DNA of 64,000 bases from Planctomycetota bacterium (GCA_021776825.1 JAJFFG010000030.1:1-64000), one strand, 5' to 3'; positions 50,758-59,911 are shown, counted from the stretch's first letter. A program made the numbers and translations. Notes: generated by a model from the sequence alone, not told the origin.

Positions 50758-53118
50758 TCAGCGACCCGGGGGCGTGCCCTCTGGCTGAGTCGTCTCGTTC
50801 AGCCAGTCGAGATAGTCGTTGGCGTTCATCAGCGGATCGAACGTAAGACGGCCGAGGACCTCGCCGGAGTCGGGGTCGACGATGGCGTGGAGAGGGATCG
50901 CGATCGTCCCGTACTCCTTCTTCATCCGCAGGAGCTGCTCGCGGGCGAGTTGCTTGATGTCGTCGTCCTGGATCCAGATCTGGGACAGCTCGAAGTCTTG
51001 GAGTCTCCGGCTCACGGCCGGGCTGGAGGCAATCATGTTCTCCAGCGTGGCGCAGTTGCTTCACCCCACTCCGGTGAAGTCGAACAGCGCGAGTCGTTTT
51101 GACCGGGCGGCTCGCTCGAGCGTGCCGTCCCAGTCGTCCCTCACCCACGTGGGATGCTCGCTATCGCCGCCCCCGAACGAGATCAGTTCGTCCGGCTGCG
51201 TCTGCAGGAACCCATCGAGCATCGGGTTCAGCCGAAGGCCGATCACACCGGGCACCAGGTACAGGCCGCAGCTCAGGAAGAACAGCGCGGACAGGAGCCG
51301 GAAGACGCCGATCGACTCGACCTTCGTGTCGTGCGGGAGAACGACGTAGCCGAACAGGTAGAGCGCCGCGCCGAAGCAGCATGCGACCCAGATCGCGATG
51401 ACCAAGCCACGCGGCAGGATGTCCCACTGGTGGTTCAGGGCCACCGTGCGCAGGAACTTGAAGGCCAGACCGAACTCGACGAAGCCCATCGTGACCTTGA
51501 TGGCGTTCATCCACGCGCCAGCCTTGGGCAGCGTGCTGATGAGCGCGGGGATCAGTGAGCAGACGAAGAACGGCGCCGCCATCGTCGCGCCGTAGATCGT
51601 CAGGCCGATCACGGCCGTGCCCGTCGCACCTTCGTCGAAGGTCGTGAACATGATCCCGAGGAATGGCAGCGAGCAGGAGAAGCTCGTCAGCGCCAGCACC
51701 ACGGCCATGAAGAAGGCGCCCTTGTACCCACCCGAGGCGCTCTGCTTCGTGGCACCGTCGATCAGGAACGACGGGAGGCGCAGGTCGAACAGGCCGAAGA
51801 GCGACAGCGACAGGACGAGGAACAGTCCCGCGATGAACAGGTTGAAGATGTCGCCACGAGCGAGGACGTCGAGCGACTGCTGCACGATCAGCCCGATCAC
51901 GACGATCGTGAAGATGATGCCGGAGGCGTAGACGAGCGAGCGCGGGAGCGCCGGCCCCTTCTGCTTGGAGAAGAAGCTCACGGTCACTGGTAGCAGCGGG
52001 AACACGCAGGGAGTCAGCACCGTGATGAGCCCGAGCGTCATGGCCTGGAGCACCAACGCCCAGTCGAGGCCCGAGAACGTGGACTTGCGCTCGACAGGCG
52101 CCTCGACGGTGGCGACCGGTGCGGGTGCGGCTCCACCACCCCCGGCGCCATCGCCTGTGATCGCGAGCTGGAACGCAAACTCGATCGGCTCCTGCGGCAC
52201 GCACGACGAGTCGTCGCACGCCTGCATCGTGATGTCGCCGGCGATCGTCCGCACTCCGCCTGCGGCATCCGGTGCCACTTGCACGGCGAGGATCAACGTC
52301 ACCTCGTCGTGATGCACGGGCACGATCTCGCCGAAGTACTCGATCTCCACGGGCTCGGGCGTCGCGAGCAGCCCGAAGCGCGAGAGGCCCTCGGGCCACG
52401 CGTCGATGTTGACCGTCGGCGGGAAGCTCTCGGTCTTCGACTGCGCGTAGAGATGCCAGCCGGCTTCGATCCTGAGCGGCAGATGCACCTCGACGATCGA
52501 ACCCGGCGCAACCTCGGCCGGCGCGATCGACGGGCCGACAAGCACGACCTTGGTGAGCTCGTCGAACGCCGGGGCGGAAGCGTCGGGGAATGAGGCGTCG
52601 CGGGTGACGTAGACGTCCACCGAGAACGGCAGCGGCATCTGCGGCACGCACGAGCTGTCATTGCACGCCTGGAACCCGATCTCACCGCTGATGGTGCGGG
52701 CCCCGGCCTTGGCGTCCGCGGCGACGTTCACGACGAGCGAGATCGTGATCTCCCCCTCGTGCACCTTCTGCACGACGCCGAACGACTCGAAGTCGTGCGG
52801 CTCCGGCGACTCGGTCGTCGCGCCCGGCGAGAGCCCCTCGGGCCATTGCGGCACGTCGATGCTCGGAGGCATCGAGTCGACCTCTTCGAGCCCGTAGAGG
52901 TGCCAGCCCTCGTCGATCTCCAGCGGGATGTGGATCGTGGTCGACGAACCCGGCACGACCATCTGCGACGACACGGTGACGTCGCCGATCTCGGCCTTCA
53001 CGTCGTCGTCGGAACCGTCGCCGAAGCCGCCGTCCTGCGCAAAGGCCGCAGCGCCCGCAGCGCAGAGGAGCGCCACCACAGGCCAGAACGCGAGACGACG
53101 GAAACGGGTACGGATCAT
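50758..53118 (-). CDS. dsbD: DsbD-like thiol:disulfide reductase, probable selenoprotein (in-frame TGA at 51061-51063)
   Basis: Inner-membrane thiol reductase of 786 residues if TGA is read as selenocysteine (residue 686). Start ATG (MIRTRFRRLAFWPVVAL) has GGAG six bases before it. Order: signal peptide; two tandem DsbD-alpha-like beta domains, each with a C-x4-C (ACNDSSCVPQ, ACDDSSCVPQ); eight membrane helices with conserved Cys in TPCVFPLLPVTVSFF and SFSCSLPFLG; then a thioredoxin-like domain. There the sequence is DFTGVG-TGA-SNCATLEN, where homologues have C-x-x-C, then 96 further residues in the same frame. The stop would truncate it just before the redox motif. A 7-bp stem-loop follows the TGA. 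It moves electrons from the cytoplasm to periplasmic thiol proteins; located 51 bp after the anti-sigma gene. A sequencing error or nonsense mutation is the alternative. Confidence 0.82.
51022..51046 (-). promoter_or_regulatory. Candidate bacterial SECIS stem-loop
   Basis: On the mRNA, GCUGGAG and CUCCAGC form seven perfect pairs around AACAUGAUUGC; the apical loop begins 21 nt after the UGA, inside the 16-37 nt range described for bacterial SECIS elements. If the inner G-C pair opens, the loop begins with G, as the consensus requires. Confidence 0.6.
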
Positions 53119-53169
53119 CGGGATCTCCAACGGCAGCGGACTCTACGGGATCGCCGCACGCGCGAGGAC

Positions 53170-53946
53170 TTACGGACAGGTCCGCAGCGTGCGCGCCGCC
53201 TCGATGAGGCGTTCTTCTGACGCCTCACCGACGAGGGCACAGAGCGAGCGGGTCTTCGGGCAGATGAACGCGACCACGGCACGACCGTCGATCTCCGTCA
53301 CCCACCACGTCAGGCCGTCGCGCTCCACCTTCCGGCGGAACGACGGCGACGCGCCGACGAGATCGCTCCAGATGGCCGTGAAGGCGAGGTCGTCGTCGCC
53401 ATAGCGGGCGCGGACCGCGTCGCTTCCGGTGCGGTAGTCCACGTGCATGAAGTCGCCGTCATCCACGCGAGCGAAGCCCCCGAGGGCAGCCGGCGGTGTC
53501 ACGCGAGCCAGCAGCGCACAGTTCGCCGGTGCGTCAGACAGCGGCGCGAGGGGCGCGTCGGTCGCCGCGGCCTCCATCGCCGCGAGGTACGCGCACTCGA
53601 ACGGCGGGATGCAGAGGAACCACATCACGTTGCCGACGACGATCAGCGCGGCTGCGGCGACGGCCATCGCGGCGACGGCCCGGCGGAGCATGAGGAGGCG
53701 CCCACTCGCCGGCTGTTCGGCCTCCACACGTTCGCGCGCAGCCATCAGCGCGGTGGCCAACGAGACCGAGCCCACATCGGACAGCATCGCCGTGCCGAGA
53801 CGCTCCTCGAACGCCCGCTCGGCCAGAGCCCGCTCAGTGCAGTCGGCGCACGCCGACTCGTGCGTCGCCGCAGCCGACGCGGCGTCGCCGGTCAACTCGC
53901 CGTCGATCCACGCGAGGATCTGGTTCTGGAAGCCGCGACAGTCCAT
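53170..53946 (-). CDS. Anti-sigma factor with ZAS-type H-x3-C-x2-C motif
   Basis: Membrane-spanning protein of 258 residues. The N-terminal cytoplasmic part has the zinc-binding anti-sigma signature: MDC, then HESACADC (H-x3-C-x2-C) at about residues 29-36. A membrane helix (AVAAMAVAAAALIVVGNVMW, about 90-110) precedes an exported domain with several cysteines (FLCIPPFECAYL, FICPKTRSLCALV). ZAS proteins bind and inhibit ECF sigma factors; some sense disulfide stress via this motif. The ATG overlaps the sigma factor stop (TGATG). The partner sigma factor is the next gene upstream, and the DsbD-like gene follows. Confidence 0.87.
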   Translation of the reverse strand: MDCRGFQNQILAWIDGELTGDAASAAATHESACADCTERALAERAFEERLGTAMLSDVGSVSLATALMAARERVEAEQPASGRLLMLRRAVAAMAVAAAALIVVGNVMWFLCIPPFECAYLAAMEAAATDAPLAPLSDAPANCALLARVTPPAALGGFARVDDGDFMHVDYRTGSDAVRARYGDDDLAFTAIWSDLVGASPSFRRKVERDGLTWWVTEIDGRAVVAFICPKTRSLCALVGEASEERLIEAARTLRTCP

Positions 53947-54575
53947 CAGCCGCCTCCCTCGCTCGCGTAGCCGTGCTCGGTCGCGTACTCGGTGAGTTGC
54001 TCCCGCAGGTTGCGACGCGCGCGGTGCAGACGAGACATCACCGTCCCGATCGGGATGTCGAGCGTCTCGGCGATCTCGGCGTACGAGAGACTGCCGAGCG
54101 CGAACAGGACGAGCGGCACTCGAAAGACCTCGGGCATCGCATCGACTGCCGCCTTGACAGTGTCGTCGAAGTGATGATCGGCCACGTCGGGCAGATCGCC
54201 GATCCCGCGGATGTCAGGGATCGGGTGCGGGTGGTCGGCCGGCGACATCTCGGCCGGGTCGACGGCCGACGGCGCCATCCCCTCGCGACGGATCCGGTTG
54301 ATGAAGACGTTGTGCAAGATGCGGAACATCCACGCCCGGAAGCGAGTGCCCTTGCGGTAGCTCGCCAGGCTGCGGAACCCCCGGTAGAGCGTTTCCTGAA
54401 CCAGGTCCTCGGCCTCGGCGCGGCGGCGCGACAGCCGAAGTGCGGTGGCCATCAGGGGTTGGTGGATCTCGGTCACCATGGTTTCGAACTCTGCGGGCGT
54501 AAGGGTCTCCCACGCGGAGCCGTTAGCCTCCGCGTGAGTCTCGTCACGCCCCGTAGAACCAGGGTCGGTCGCCAT
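53946..54575 (-). CDS. ECF-family RNA polymerase sigma factor
   Basis: Sigma-70 family regulator of 209 residues. Region 2 is clear: LMATALRLSRRRAEAEDLVQ (2.1-2.2), ETLYRGFRSLASYRKGTRFR, AWMFRILHNVFINRIRR (2.4); region 4 has LFALGSLSYAEIAETLDIPI and GTVMSRLHRARRNLREQL, a helix-turn-helix. The gap between regions is long and acidic. ATG start, weak ribosome binding site. It directs transcription of a regulon including probably its own operon; the partner anti-sigma factor is translationally coupled. A divergent gene begins 106 bp away, so the shared region should hold its promoter. Confidence 0.93.
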   Translation of the reverse strand: MATDPGSTGRDETHAEANGSAWETLTPAEFETMVTEIHQPLMATALRLSRRRAEAEDLVQETLYRGFRSLASYRKGTRFRAWMFRILHNVFINRIRREGMAPSAVDPAEMSPADHPHPIPDIRGIGDLPDVADHHFDDTVKAAVDAMPEVFRVPLVLFALGSLSYAEIAETLDIPIGTVMSRLHRARRNLREQLTEYATEHGYASEGGG

Positions 54576-54681
54576 CTATTCCGCGCTCACGTTCGGGAGG
54601 AGGATAGCGACGGTCGGCGGATCTCGCGGCAATCGTTGCCCTGCCCCGCCGGCGACCCTCCCCCGCGGTATCCTCTCGCCC

Positions 54682-55110
54682 ATGTGGTGGTACAAGAACA
54701 AGGGCGACGAGAAGCCTGGATCGCCGTCGGCGGGACCGGCAGACGGCGCGCCCCCCGGCGACCCGCACGCGGCGCTGGCGGCGGCGCTGGGTCCGGCCCT
54801 CCGCGGCAAGGAGCCCGATCCGCACGGTCTCCTCGCGATGAGCCTGCTCGTCGACTCACGCGTGGAGCTCACCGACGGCGGGGTCGTCGAGTCCCCCACG
54901 TGGCAGGAGGCCGAGAAGATCGTCGCGGCAGCCCTCGCGACGCCCGGACCGGTGCGTCTCTACAACCAGTTCTCGAAGGCGTTCGGCGATGGCTACACGC
55001 GACGCGAGGACCTGCCGGAGGCGCATCGCACACTGCTCGACCGACTGCGTTCGTCGCTCGACGGTTCAGCGGCGATCAGTTCCGTCGAGCCGGTCGAGTG
55101 GGAGAGCTGA
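54682..55110 (+). CDS. Soluble protein of unknown function (142 aa)
   Basis: Protein of 142 residues starting MWWYKNKGDEKPG. After a Pro/Gly-rich N-terminal 35 residues comes a helical domain (DPHAALAAALGPALRGKEPD, GVVESPTWQEAEKIVAAALA, DGYTRREDLPEAHRTLLDRL). No signal peptide or membrane helix, no family known. No clear ribosome binding site. It is divergent from the ECF sigma gene and convergent with the FHA gene, whose end is 6 bp away. Confidence 0.6.
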   Translation: MWWYKNKGDEKPGSPSAGPADGAPPGDPHAALAAALGPALRGKEPDPHGLLAMSLLVDSRVELTDGGVVESPTWQEAEKIVAAALATPGPVRLYNQFSKAFGDGYTRREDLPEAHRTLLDRLRSSLDGSAAISSVEPVEWES

Positions 55111-55116
55111 CGACGA

Positions 55117-55584
55117 CTACGCGTTCTGGGCTGGTGTCGTCTGCGTCGGTGTCGTCTGGGCTGGTGTCGTCTGGGCTGGTGTCGATTGGGTCGTCTGGGC
55201 AACCGTGAGCTCCAGGCGTCCGTGCATCGGATCGCACAGGACCAGGAGCACCGGGCCGTCGGACGGATCGAGTCGCGCTGATCCCTCGACGCGCGTCCCG
55301 TCGACGAGGGTCCCGTTCGCGGAGAGATCCAGTACCTCGACGATGCCGTCACTGCGATACGAGATCTCGCAGTGCACGCGGGACACGCGGCGGAACTCCG
55401 GCGAGTGCAGCAATTCCAGCTGATCGTCGTGCTCGCGGAAGGCATCCGTGCGGCGCAGCGAGATGTCGCAGGAACGGCTGCGCCCGACCACGAGCGTGCG
55501 GCCCGGCGGCAGCGCACACGCCACGCCGTTCAAGAGACCCTCGTGGCCGCGCACGACGAGTTCAGGTAGCGCTTGTTCATCCAT
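55117..55584 (-). CDS. FHA-domain protein with (TTPAQ) repeat tail
   Basis: Protein of 155 residues. The N-terminal 110 residues form an FHA phosphothreonine-binding domain: TLVVGRSRSCDISL (GR), VSRVHCEISYR (SxxH), LDLSANGTLVDGTRV (NGT). The C-terminal tail repeats TTPAQ four times, encoded by a 15-bp tandem repeat (55123-55197). The kinase gene lies directly upstream (33 bp), so the protein may read kinase output. Start ATG (MDEQALPEL) chosen; an upstream in-frame start would overlap the kinase stop. Tail length may vary between strains. Confidence 0.87.
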   Translation of the reverse strand: MDEQALPELVVRGHEGLLNGVACALPPGRTLVVGRSRSCDISLRRTDAFREHDDQLELLHSPEFRRVSRVHCEISYRSDGIVEVLDLSANGTLVDGTRVEGSARLDPSDGPVLLVLCDPMHGRLELTVAQTTQSTPAQTTPAQTTPTQTTPAQNA

Positions 55585-55616
55585 GACCGAGGCGTGCCTC
55601 CGGGATGCGATCCCCG

Positions 55617-58600
55617 TCACTCACGACTTCTCAGCCAGTCGGGGTCCAGTATCCCCGTGATGCGGAGATCGTCTACCGAACCGCTCGTGTAACTGACGAT
55701 CGAGACCTGCGCCTGCCGCTTCCCGGACGGGGTGGCGTCGAACTTCCGGTCGAGCACCGCGCGGCCATCGACGTAGAGGAACGCCCGCGCCTCGTCCTTG
55801 AGGAAGCGGACGCGATACGTGCGCCCCGGGCGGAACTGGAAGTGCTTGGTGTCGCCGTCACGACGAAGCACCTCGGGGTGGTCGTGGAGGTACGAACTGC
55901 GGTACTTGTCGCCGAACTCGGCGTCCGGGTTCGCGAGCGAATCGCTCTTCCAGATGTGCACGCCGCGGCCGCCCTCGCGGACGTCTCCGGCCGAGAGGAT
56001 GCCGACCTTGGTCTGCCCGATCGCCACGAGCAGGAAGAACGGCGCATCGCTGCGATAGAGGAACGAGACCTCGATCGCCTTCTTCGGCTTGAAGGGGTGG
56101 GCGAGCGAGACCGGGGCGTGCCGTGGGTGGTTCTCCGGAACGCCGTCCCACGTCAGCCACTCGAGGAAGTGGTCGTCGGACAGCGGAAAGTCCTCGGCGG
56201 CGCCGGCGGCCGGCTGGTCGGCGACGAGGCGCGTGGTGGTGGCGATTCGCGTCCGTCCCTCCTGCAGCGTGAGACTTCGGTGGATCTCGGGGTTCTCGAA
56301 GTCCACGACGAGCTCCGCGCGTCCCGACCCGTGCTTCACCAGGCGCGCTCCCGAGAGGTGGGCCGCGTACCGAGACGTCTCCTTGCCGCTCAACGCCTGG
56401 TCCAGCTCGCCCTCGATCTCGTCGCCGCGACGCTGGACGTAGTCTGTCCGGCGGATTCGTTTGAGCTCGAGCAGCCGCTGGAACTGACGCGAGGCGATCA
56501 GGTAGCGACCGTCCTCCAGGGCACGGCGGGCCTCCGCGTGCATCTTGCGAGCGCGCTCCTCGGCTTCGTCGAGCTCCGCCTGCGCGGAGAGCAGCAGCTC
56601 CTGTCGGCGACCCGAGAGGAGATCCACGACCGGCCCGAGCTCAGGGTCCGTGCGGGCTCGGGCGAGAAGCGGACCGAGCGCAGTCAACGACCCCAGCGTT
56701 TTCCGCGGATCCGAGGACGCCGGCCGCTCGGCGAGTTCCAGCGTAGCTCCGACGAGAGCCCCGGCGGGATCGTCCCCGGGCAGGTTCGAGTACCGCAGGA
56801 GATCAGCGCGGTCGATCACGCGCAGGGACCCTTGCCAGACGTGACCGTTGCCGTGCGTGAACTCGAGACGCTCGTCGCGCAGCACGATTCCGCGCACGTC
56901 GCGGTAGCGAATTCCCGTGCCGTCTCCCAGACCCTCCGTGAGCGGATCCCCGCTGCGTAGGCGGCGGCGGAACGCATCCCAGGCCCGCTCCTCGATCAGC
57001 TTCAGCAGATGCCGCGCACCGCTGACGAACTGAGCCGCCGGGCTGTCGGGATCCGTCCACAGCGCTGTGAACGCCTCCACTTCGTCCAGCTCGACGGCGG
57101 CCTCGGCGTAGTCGCGCCGCCCGACGTGATGGAGGAAGTTGCGTGCCGCGTGCGCGGTGGTCTCGAGCATCTCCCCGATCTCGATCTCGCGACGCGCCAG
57201 GATGCGCGTCCGCTCGGTCTCGGCCGAACCGCGCTCCGCGACCAGCGCGAGGCCGGCGAACTCAGAGAGCAGCGCCGCGGCCTCCACGTAGCGTCGTTGC
57301 CCCTCGAGACCCAGCGCCTCGTCCTTGACATCGCGCCAACGGCGCTCGGACGCCTGGACGAGCGCATCTCGTTCGAGCTGGTGCTGGTACTCCAGCAGAC
57401 CGCCGCGCGTGCCAGCCGGGGGCAGGCGCTCCAGCAGATCCACGAGTTCCTTGTCCCGCGCACCGGCCAGCACATCGTTGAACAGCTGCGTGTCGATGCT
57501 CTGAAGGTCCTCGTCGGTCAGCGTGCGGCCGGCGATGCGCTGACGATGCTGCGCGAACTTGGCGTCGAGCAACGTGCGCGCCGTGCGGAACTCCGCCGCC
57601 AGAGCCTCGGCGCGCTCAGCCGCGGGCGCCGGCTCCATGTCGTAGAACCGCTCGCGGATCGTGCGCGCCAGGCCCGCGTAGCGGCGGGCCGCGTCCTCGA
57701 GCGACATCGACGCCACCTCGGCATCGACCCCCTCGAACTGCGCGTCGGCGCGTTCGATCCGCGATCGACGGACCTCCGTGAGCACGCGCTCCAATCGTCG
57801 CAACGCCACGCTCGAGTCCGCTGCGGCGTCGAGCCGCGTCTTCTCGGCGAGCAGGTCGTCGATAAGATCCGGCCAATCGGGGTCGGTGTCGCCGGACGCC
57901 ACGAGACTCAGTTGCTGGACGCGATCGATCGCGCTCTCTTGGCGCTGCCAGCGATCCAGTTCACGAAACGCGCGATCGGCCGCCGGCGTGCCGCGGTATC
58001 GCTGCACGTGCGCCTCCAGCCCGCGGATCATCGACTGGACCGTGCCGCCGTCCCAATGCTCCGGTGCGCCCGGGCGTAGCAGCAGCGTCGCCAGCTCGGT
58101 GTCGGCACTCTGCTGCCGCTCGAGACGCTGGCTGCGCTGCTGCCACCCGAGGACGCCGATGGCGACGCCGGCGCCGACGATCGCGACCGCGAGGACGCCA
58201 CCCACGACGCGCTTGCGACGCCGCGCGGCCTCGAACTCGTCGATGTCGCCGCGAAAACCGGCCGGCACGTGCAGTTTGCCCGCCTGGAGTCGGCGCAGAT
58301 CACGGACGAGCTCCGATGGGTCGGCGTACCGGTGTCGCCGGTCCTTCGCCATCATGCGTTCGACGACGTACGCCACCTCCGCCGGCGTGCCGGGCGCGGC
58401 TTCCGAGAGTGGCATCGGGCGCTCGTAGAGCACCTTCGTCAGCGTCGCGGCGAGGCTCTCGGCCTGGAACGGCGGGCGTCCGGCCAGCATCGCGTAGAGC
58501 GTCGCGCCGAGTGAGTAGAGGTCGGAGCGGATGTCCGCGTCGCGCGGGTTGCGGGCCTGCTCCGGGGAGATGTACTGCGGAGTGCCCAACGTCGCGTCGA

Positions 58601-59297
58601 GCTGCGTGAGCGCGTCGTCGCTCTCGCCCTTCGCAAGTCCGTAGTCGGTCAGCCGCGGCTCACCCGCGAGCGTGAGCAGGATGTTCCCGGGCTTGATGTC
58701 GCGGTGCACGACGCCGTGCTCGTGCGCGTGACAGAGCGCCTCGGCGATGGCGAGCGTGATCGCGATGGCCGCGTCCGGGAGCAACGGGCCGTCGCGCTTG
58801 ATGCGCTCGTGGAGCGTCTTGCCCTCGGCCAGTTCCATGACGAACCAGACGAGCCCGTCGGCCTGACCGGCGTCGAGGCCGCGCACGATGTTGGGGTGAT
58901 CGAGCTGACCGACGAGTTTCGCCTCGCGCTGGAGGCGCTCGACCTGACGCGGATCGTCGGTGAGATCGCGCCGCAGGATCTTGATCGCGACGCGGCGCTT
59001 CATGCCCTTCTGATGAGCGCGGTAGACCGAGCCCATCGCGCCGGAGCCGATGCGGGCCTCGAGCGTGTAGCCCGGGATCGGCTCACGACCGGAACGCAGG
59101 CCGGCGGAACGCGCCACCAACGCGGCGTCTCCCTCACGAATCGCTCCGCGCTTCACCAGGACGTTGCGCAGCGACTCCGCGACGCCCATCTCCGCCATGC
59201 GATCCTGGACCTCGAGGCTCTCGCGAACGTCCTCGTCCGTCAGGAAGCCCGCCTTCACGGCGTGCTCGGCGAACAGGAGATCGTCGTTCGAAGGCAT
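55617..59297 (-). CDS. Membrane serine/threonine protein kinase
   Basis: Protein of 1226 residues. An N-terminal 70-residue module (LLFAEHAVKAGFLTDEDVRE) precedes a Hanks-type kinase domain: G-loop IGSGAMGSVY, catalytic Lys in VAIKILRR, HRDIKPGNILL, DYG rather than DFG (LTDYGLAKG), and GTPQYISPEQ in the activation loop. A membrane helix (VVGGVLAVAIVGAGVAIGVL, about residue 350) leads to an 850-residue exported or extracellular region: a long helical coiled-coil-rich part and a C-terminal beta-sandwich (about 1070-1220, EVSFLYRSDAPFFLLVAIGQ) that resembles a carbohydrate- or ligand-binding concanavalin-like fold. It likely senses an external signal; target unknown. Start MPSNDDLL; the frame upstream is not coding. 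Confidence 0.9.
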   Translation of the reverse strand: MPSNDDLLFAEHAVKAGFLTDEDVRESLEVQDRMAEMGVAESLRNVLVKRGAIREGDAALVARSAGLRSGREPIPGYTLEARIGSGAMGSVYRAHQKGMKRRVAIKILRRDLTDDPRQVERLQREAKLVGQLDHPNIVRGLDAGQADGLVWFVMELAEGKTLHERIKRDGPLLPDAAIAITLAIAEALCHAHEHGVVHRDIKPGNILLTLAGEPRLTDYGLAKGESDDALTQLDATLGTPQYISPEQARNPRDADIRSDLYSLGATLYAMLAGRPPFQAESLAATLTKVLYERPMPLSEAAPGTPAEVAYVVERMMAKDRRHRYADPSELVRDLRRLQAGKLHVPAGFRGDIDEFEAARRRKRVVGGVLAVAIVGAGVAIGVLGWQQRSQRLERQQSADTELATLLLRPGAPEHWDGGTVQSMIRGLEAHVQRYRGTPAADRAFRELDRWQRQESAIDRVQQLSLVASGDTDPDWPDLIDDLLAEKTRLDAAADSSVALRRLERVLTEVRRSRIERADAQFEGVDAEVASMSLEDAARRYAGLARTIRERFYDMEPAPAAERAEALAAEFRTARTLLDAKFAQHRQRIAGRTLTDEDLQSIDTQLFNDVLAGARDKELVDLLERLPPAGTRGGLLEYQHQLERDALVQASERRWRDVKDEALGLEGQRRYVEAAALLSEFAGLALVAERGSAETERTRILARREIEIGEMLETTAHAARNFLHHVGRRDYAEAAVELDEVEAFTALWTDPDSPAAQFVSGARHLLKLIEERAWDAFRRRLRSGDPLTEGLGDGTGIRYRDVRGIVLRDERLEFTHGNGHVWQGSLRVIDRADLLRYSNLPGDDPAGALVGATLELAERPASSDPRKTLGSLTALGPLLARARTDPELGPVVDLLSGRRQELLLSAQAELDEAEERARKMHAEARRALEDGRYLIASRQFQRLLELKRIRRTDYVQRRGDEIEGELDQALSGKETSRYAAHLSGARLVKHGSGRAELVVDFENPEIHRSLTLQEGRTRIATTTRLVADQPAAGAAEDFPLSDDHFLEWLTWDGVPENHPRHAPVSLAHPFKPKKAIEVSFLYRSDAPFFLLVAIGQTKVGILSAGDVREGGRGVHIWKSDSLANPDAEFGDKYRSSYLHDHPEVLRRDGDTKHFQFRPGRTYRVRFLKDEARAFLYVDGRAVLDRKFDATPSGKRQAQVSIVSYTSGSVDDLRITGILDPDWLRSRE

Positions 59298-59324
59298 CTC
59301 GAACCATGATACTCGCGGCACGAC

Positions 59325-59831
59325 ATGAGTGACGCCGCCGTGGACCGACTGCCCCCCGCCGCCCGCTTCTGTGCGCGCGCTCTCGCGGCCGGGATGGCGC
59401 CCGCCGATCTGGCCCGCGTCCTCCGCGCCGACGACACGACGATCGCGAAACACCTCCGCGTGGGCCTGGCCGCCATCGGCGCGCCGCCGCCGCCACCCGG
59501 TGCCACCGAGACCGCTCTATTGGCCGCCGTCGAGCCCCTCGTCGCTGCGGCGCGCCGTCCGCCCGGGCGGACCCCGTCGACGACCTGTCTGTCCGACGAC
59601 GTGTCCGCCGCTCTGGCTGCCGGCGCCCTCGACGGCCCCCTGCTCCTCGCCGAGGCCGAACACGTTGCGGACTGTCCTGCCTGTCTCGAACGGATCGCGA
59701 GTTTCACCGTGACCGAAGCGCCTGCGCCGGTGGCCATCGCGCCGCGACGAGGCCTCGACGTCGTCGTCACGATCGTCTGCGCGCTCGTTGTCGCCGTGCT
59801 GCTGGTCTGGTTCGCGCTCCGCTGGGGCTGA
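59325..59831 (+). CDS. Small protein with HTH-like, zinc-motif and membrane segments
   Basis: Protein of 168 residues, divergent from the kinase gene with only 27 bp between start codons. Residues 20-50 (GMAPADLARVLRADDTTIAK) look like a sigma region 4-type helix-turn-helix; HVADCPAC (about 112-119) is an H-x3-C-x2-C anti-sigma-like zinc motif; a C-terminal helix (LDVVVTIVCALVVAVLLVWF) anchors it in the membrane. The mixture suggests a membrane-tethered regulator linked to the kinase; its partner is unknown. Confidence 0.65.
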   Translation: MSDAAVDRLPPAARFCARALAAGMAPADLARVLRADDTTIAKHLRVGLAAIGAPPPPPGATETALLAAVEPLVAAARRPPGRTPSTTCLSDDVSAALAAGALDGPLLLAEAEHVADCPACLERIASFTVTEAPAPVAIAPRRGLDVVVTIVCALVVAVLLVWFALRWG

Positions 59832-59870
59832 TTCGCCGACGAAGCGAGACATCGTCCCTCGCCGGATTGA

Positions 59871-59911
59871 TTCACCGCGGCGACACGGCGACCACGGCGG
59901 AACACGGCGAC
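59871..59911. repeat. Degenerate CACGGCGA-type tract
   Basis: CGCGGCGA, CACGGCGA, CCACGGCGGAA and CACGGCGAC in a row after TTCAC. Similar TTCACCGCGG... tracts are scattered in many environmental bacterial genomes; meaning unknown. Confidence 0.5.

Noticed and set aside
50758-51036. Separate 92-residue gene starting at the Met after the TGA
   Set aside because: It has no ribosome binding site, begins in the middle of a thioredoxin fold, and its frame is that of the DsbD-like gene; better read as the continuation past a selenocysteine codon.
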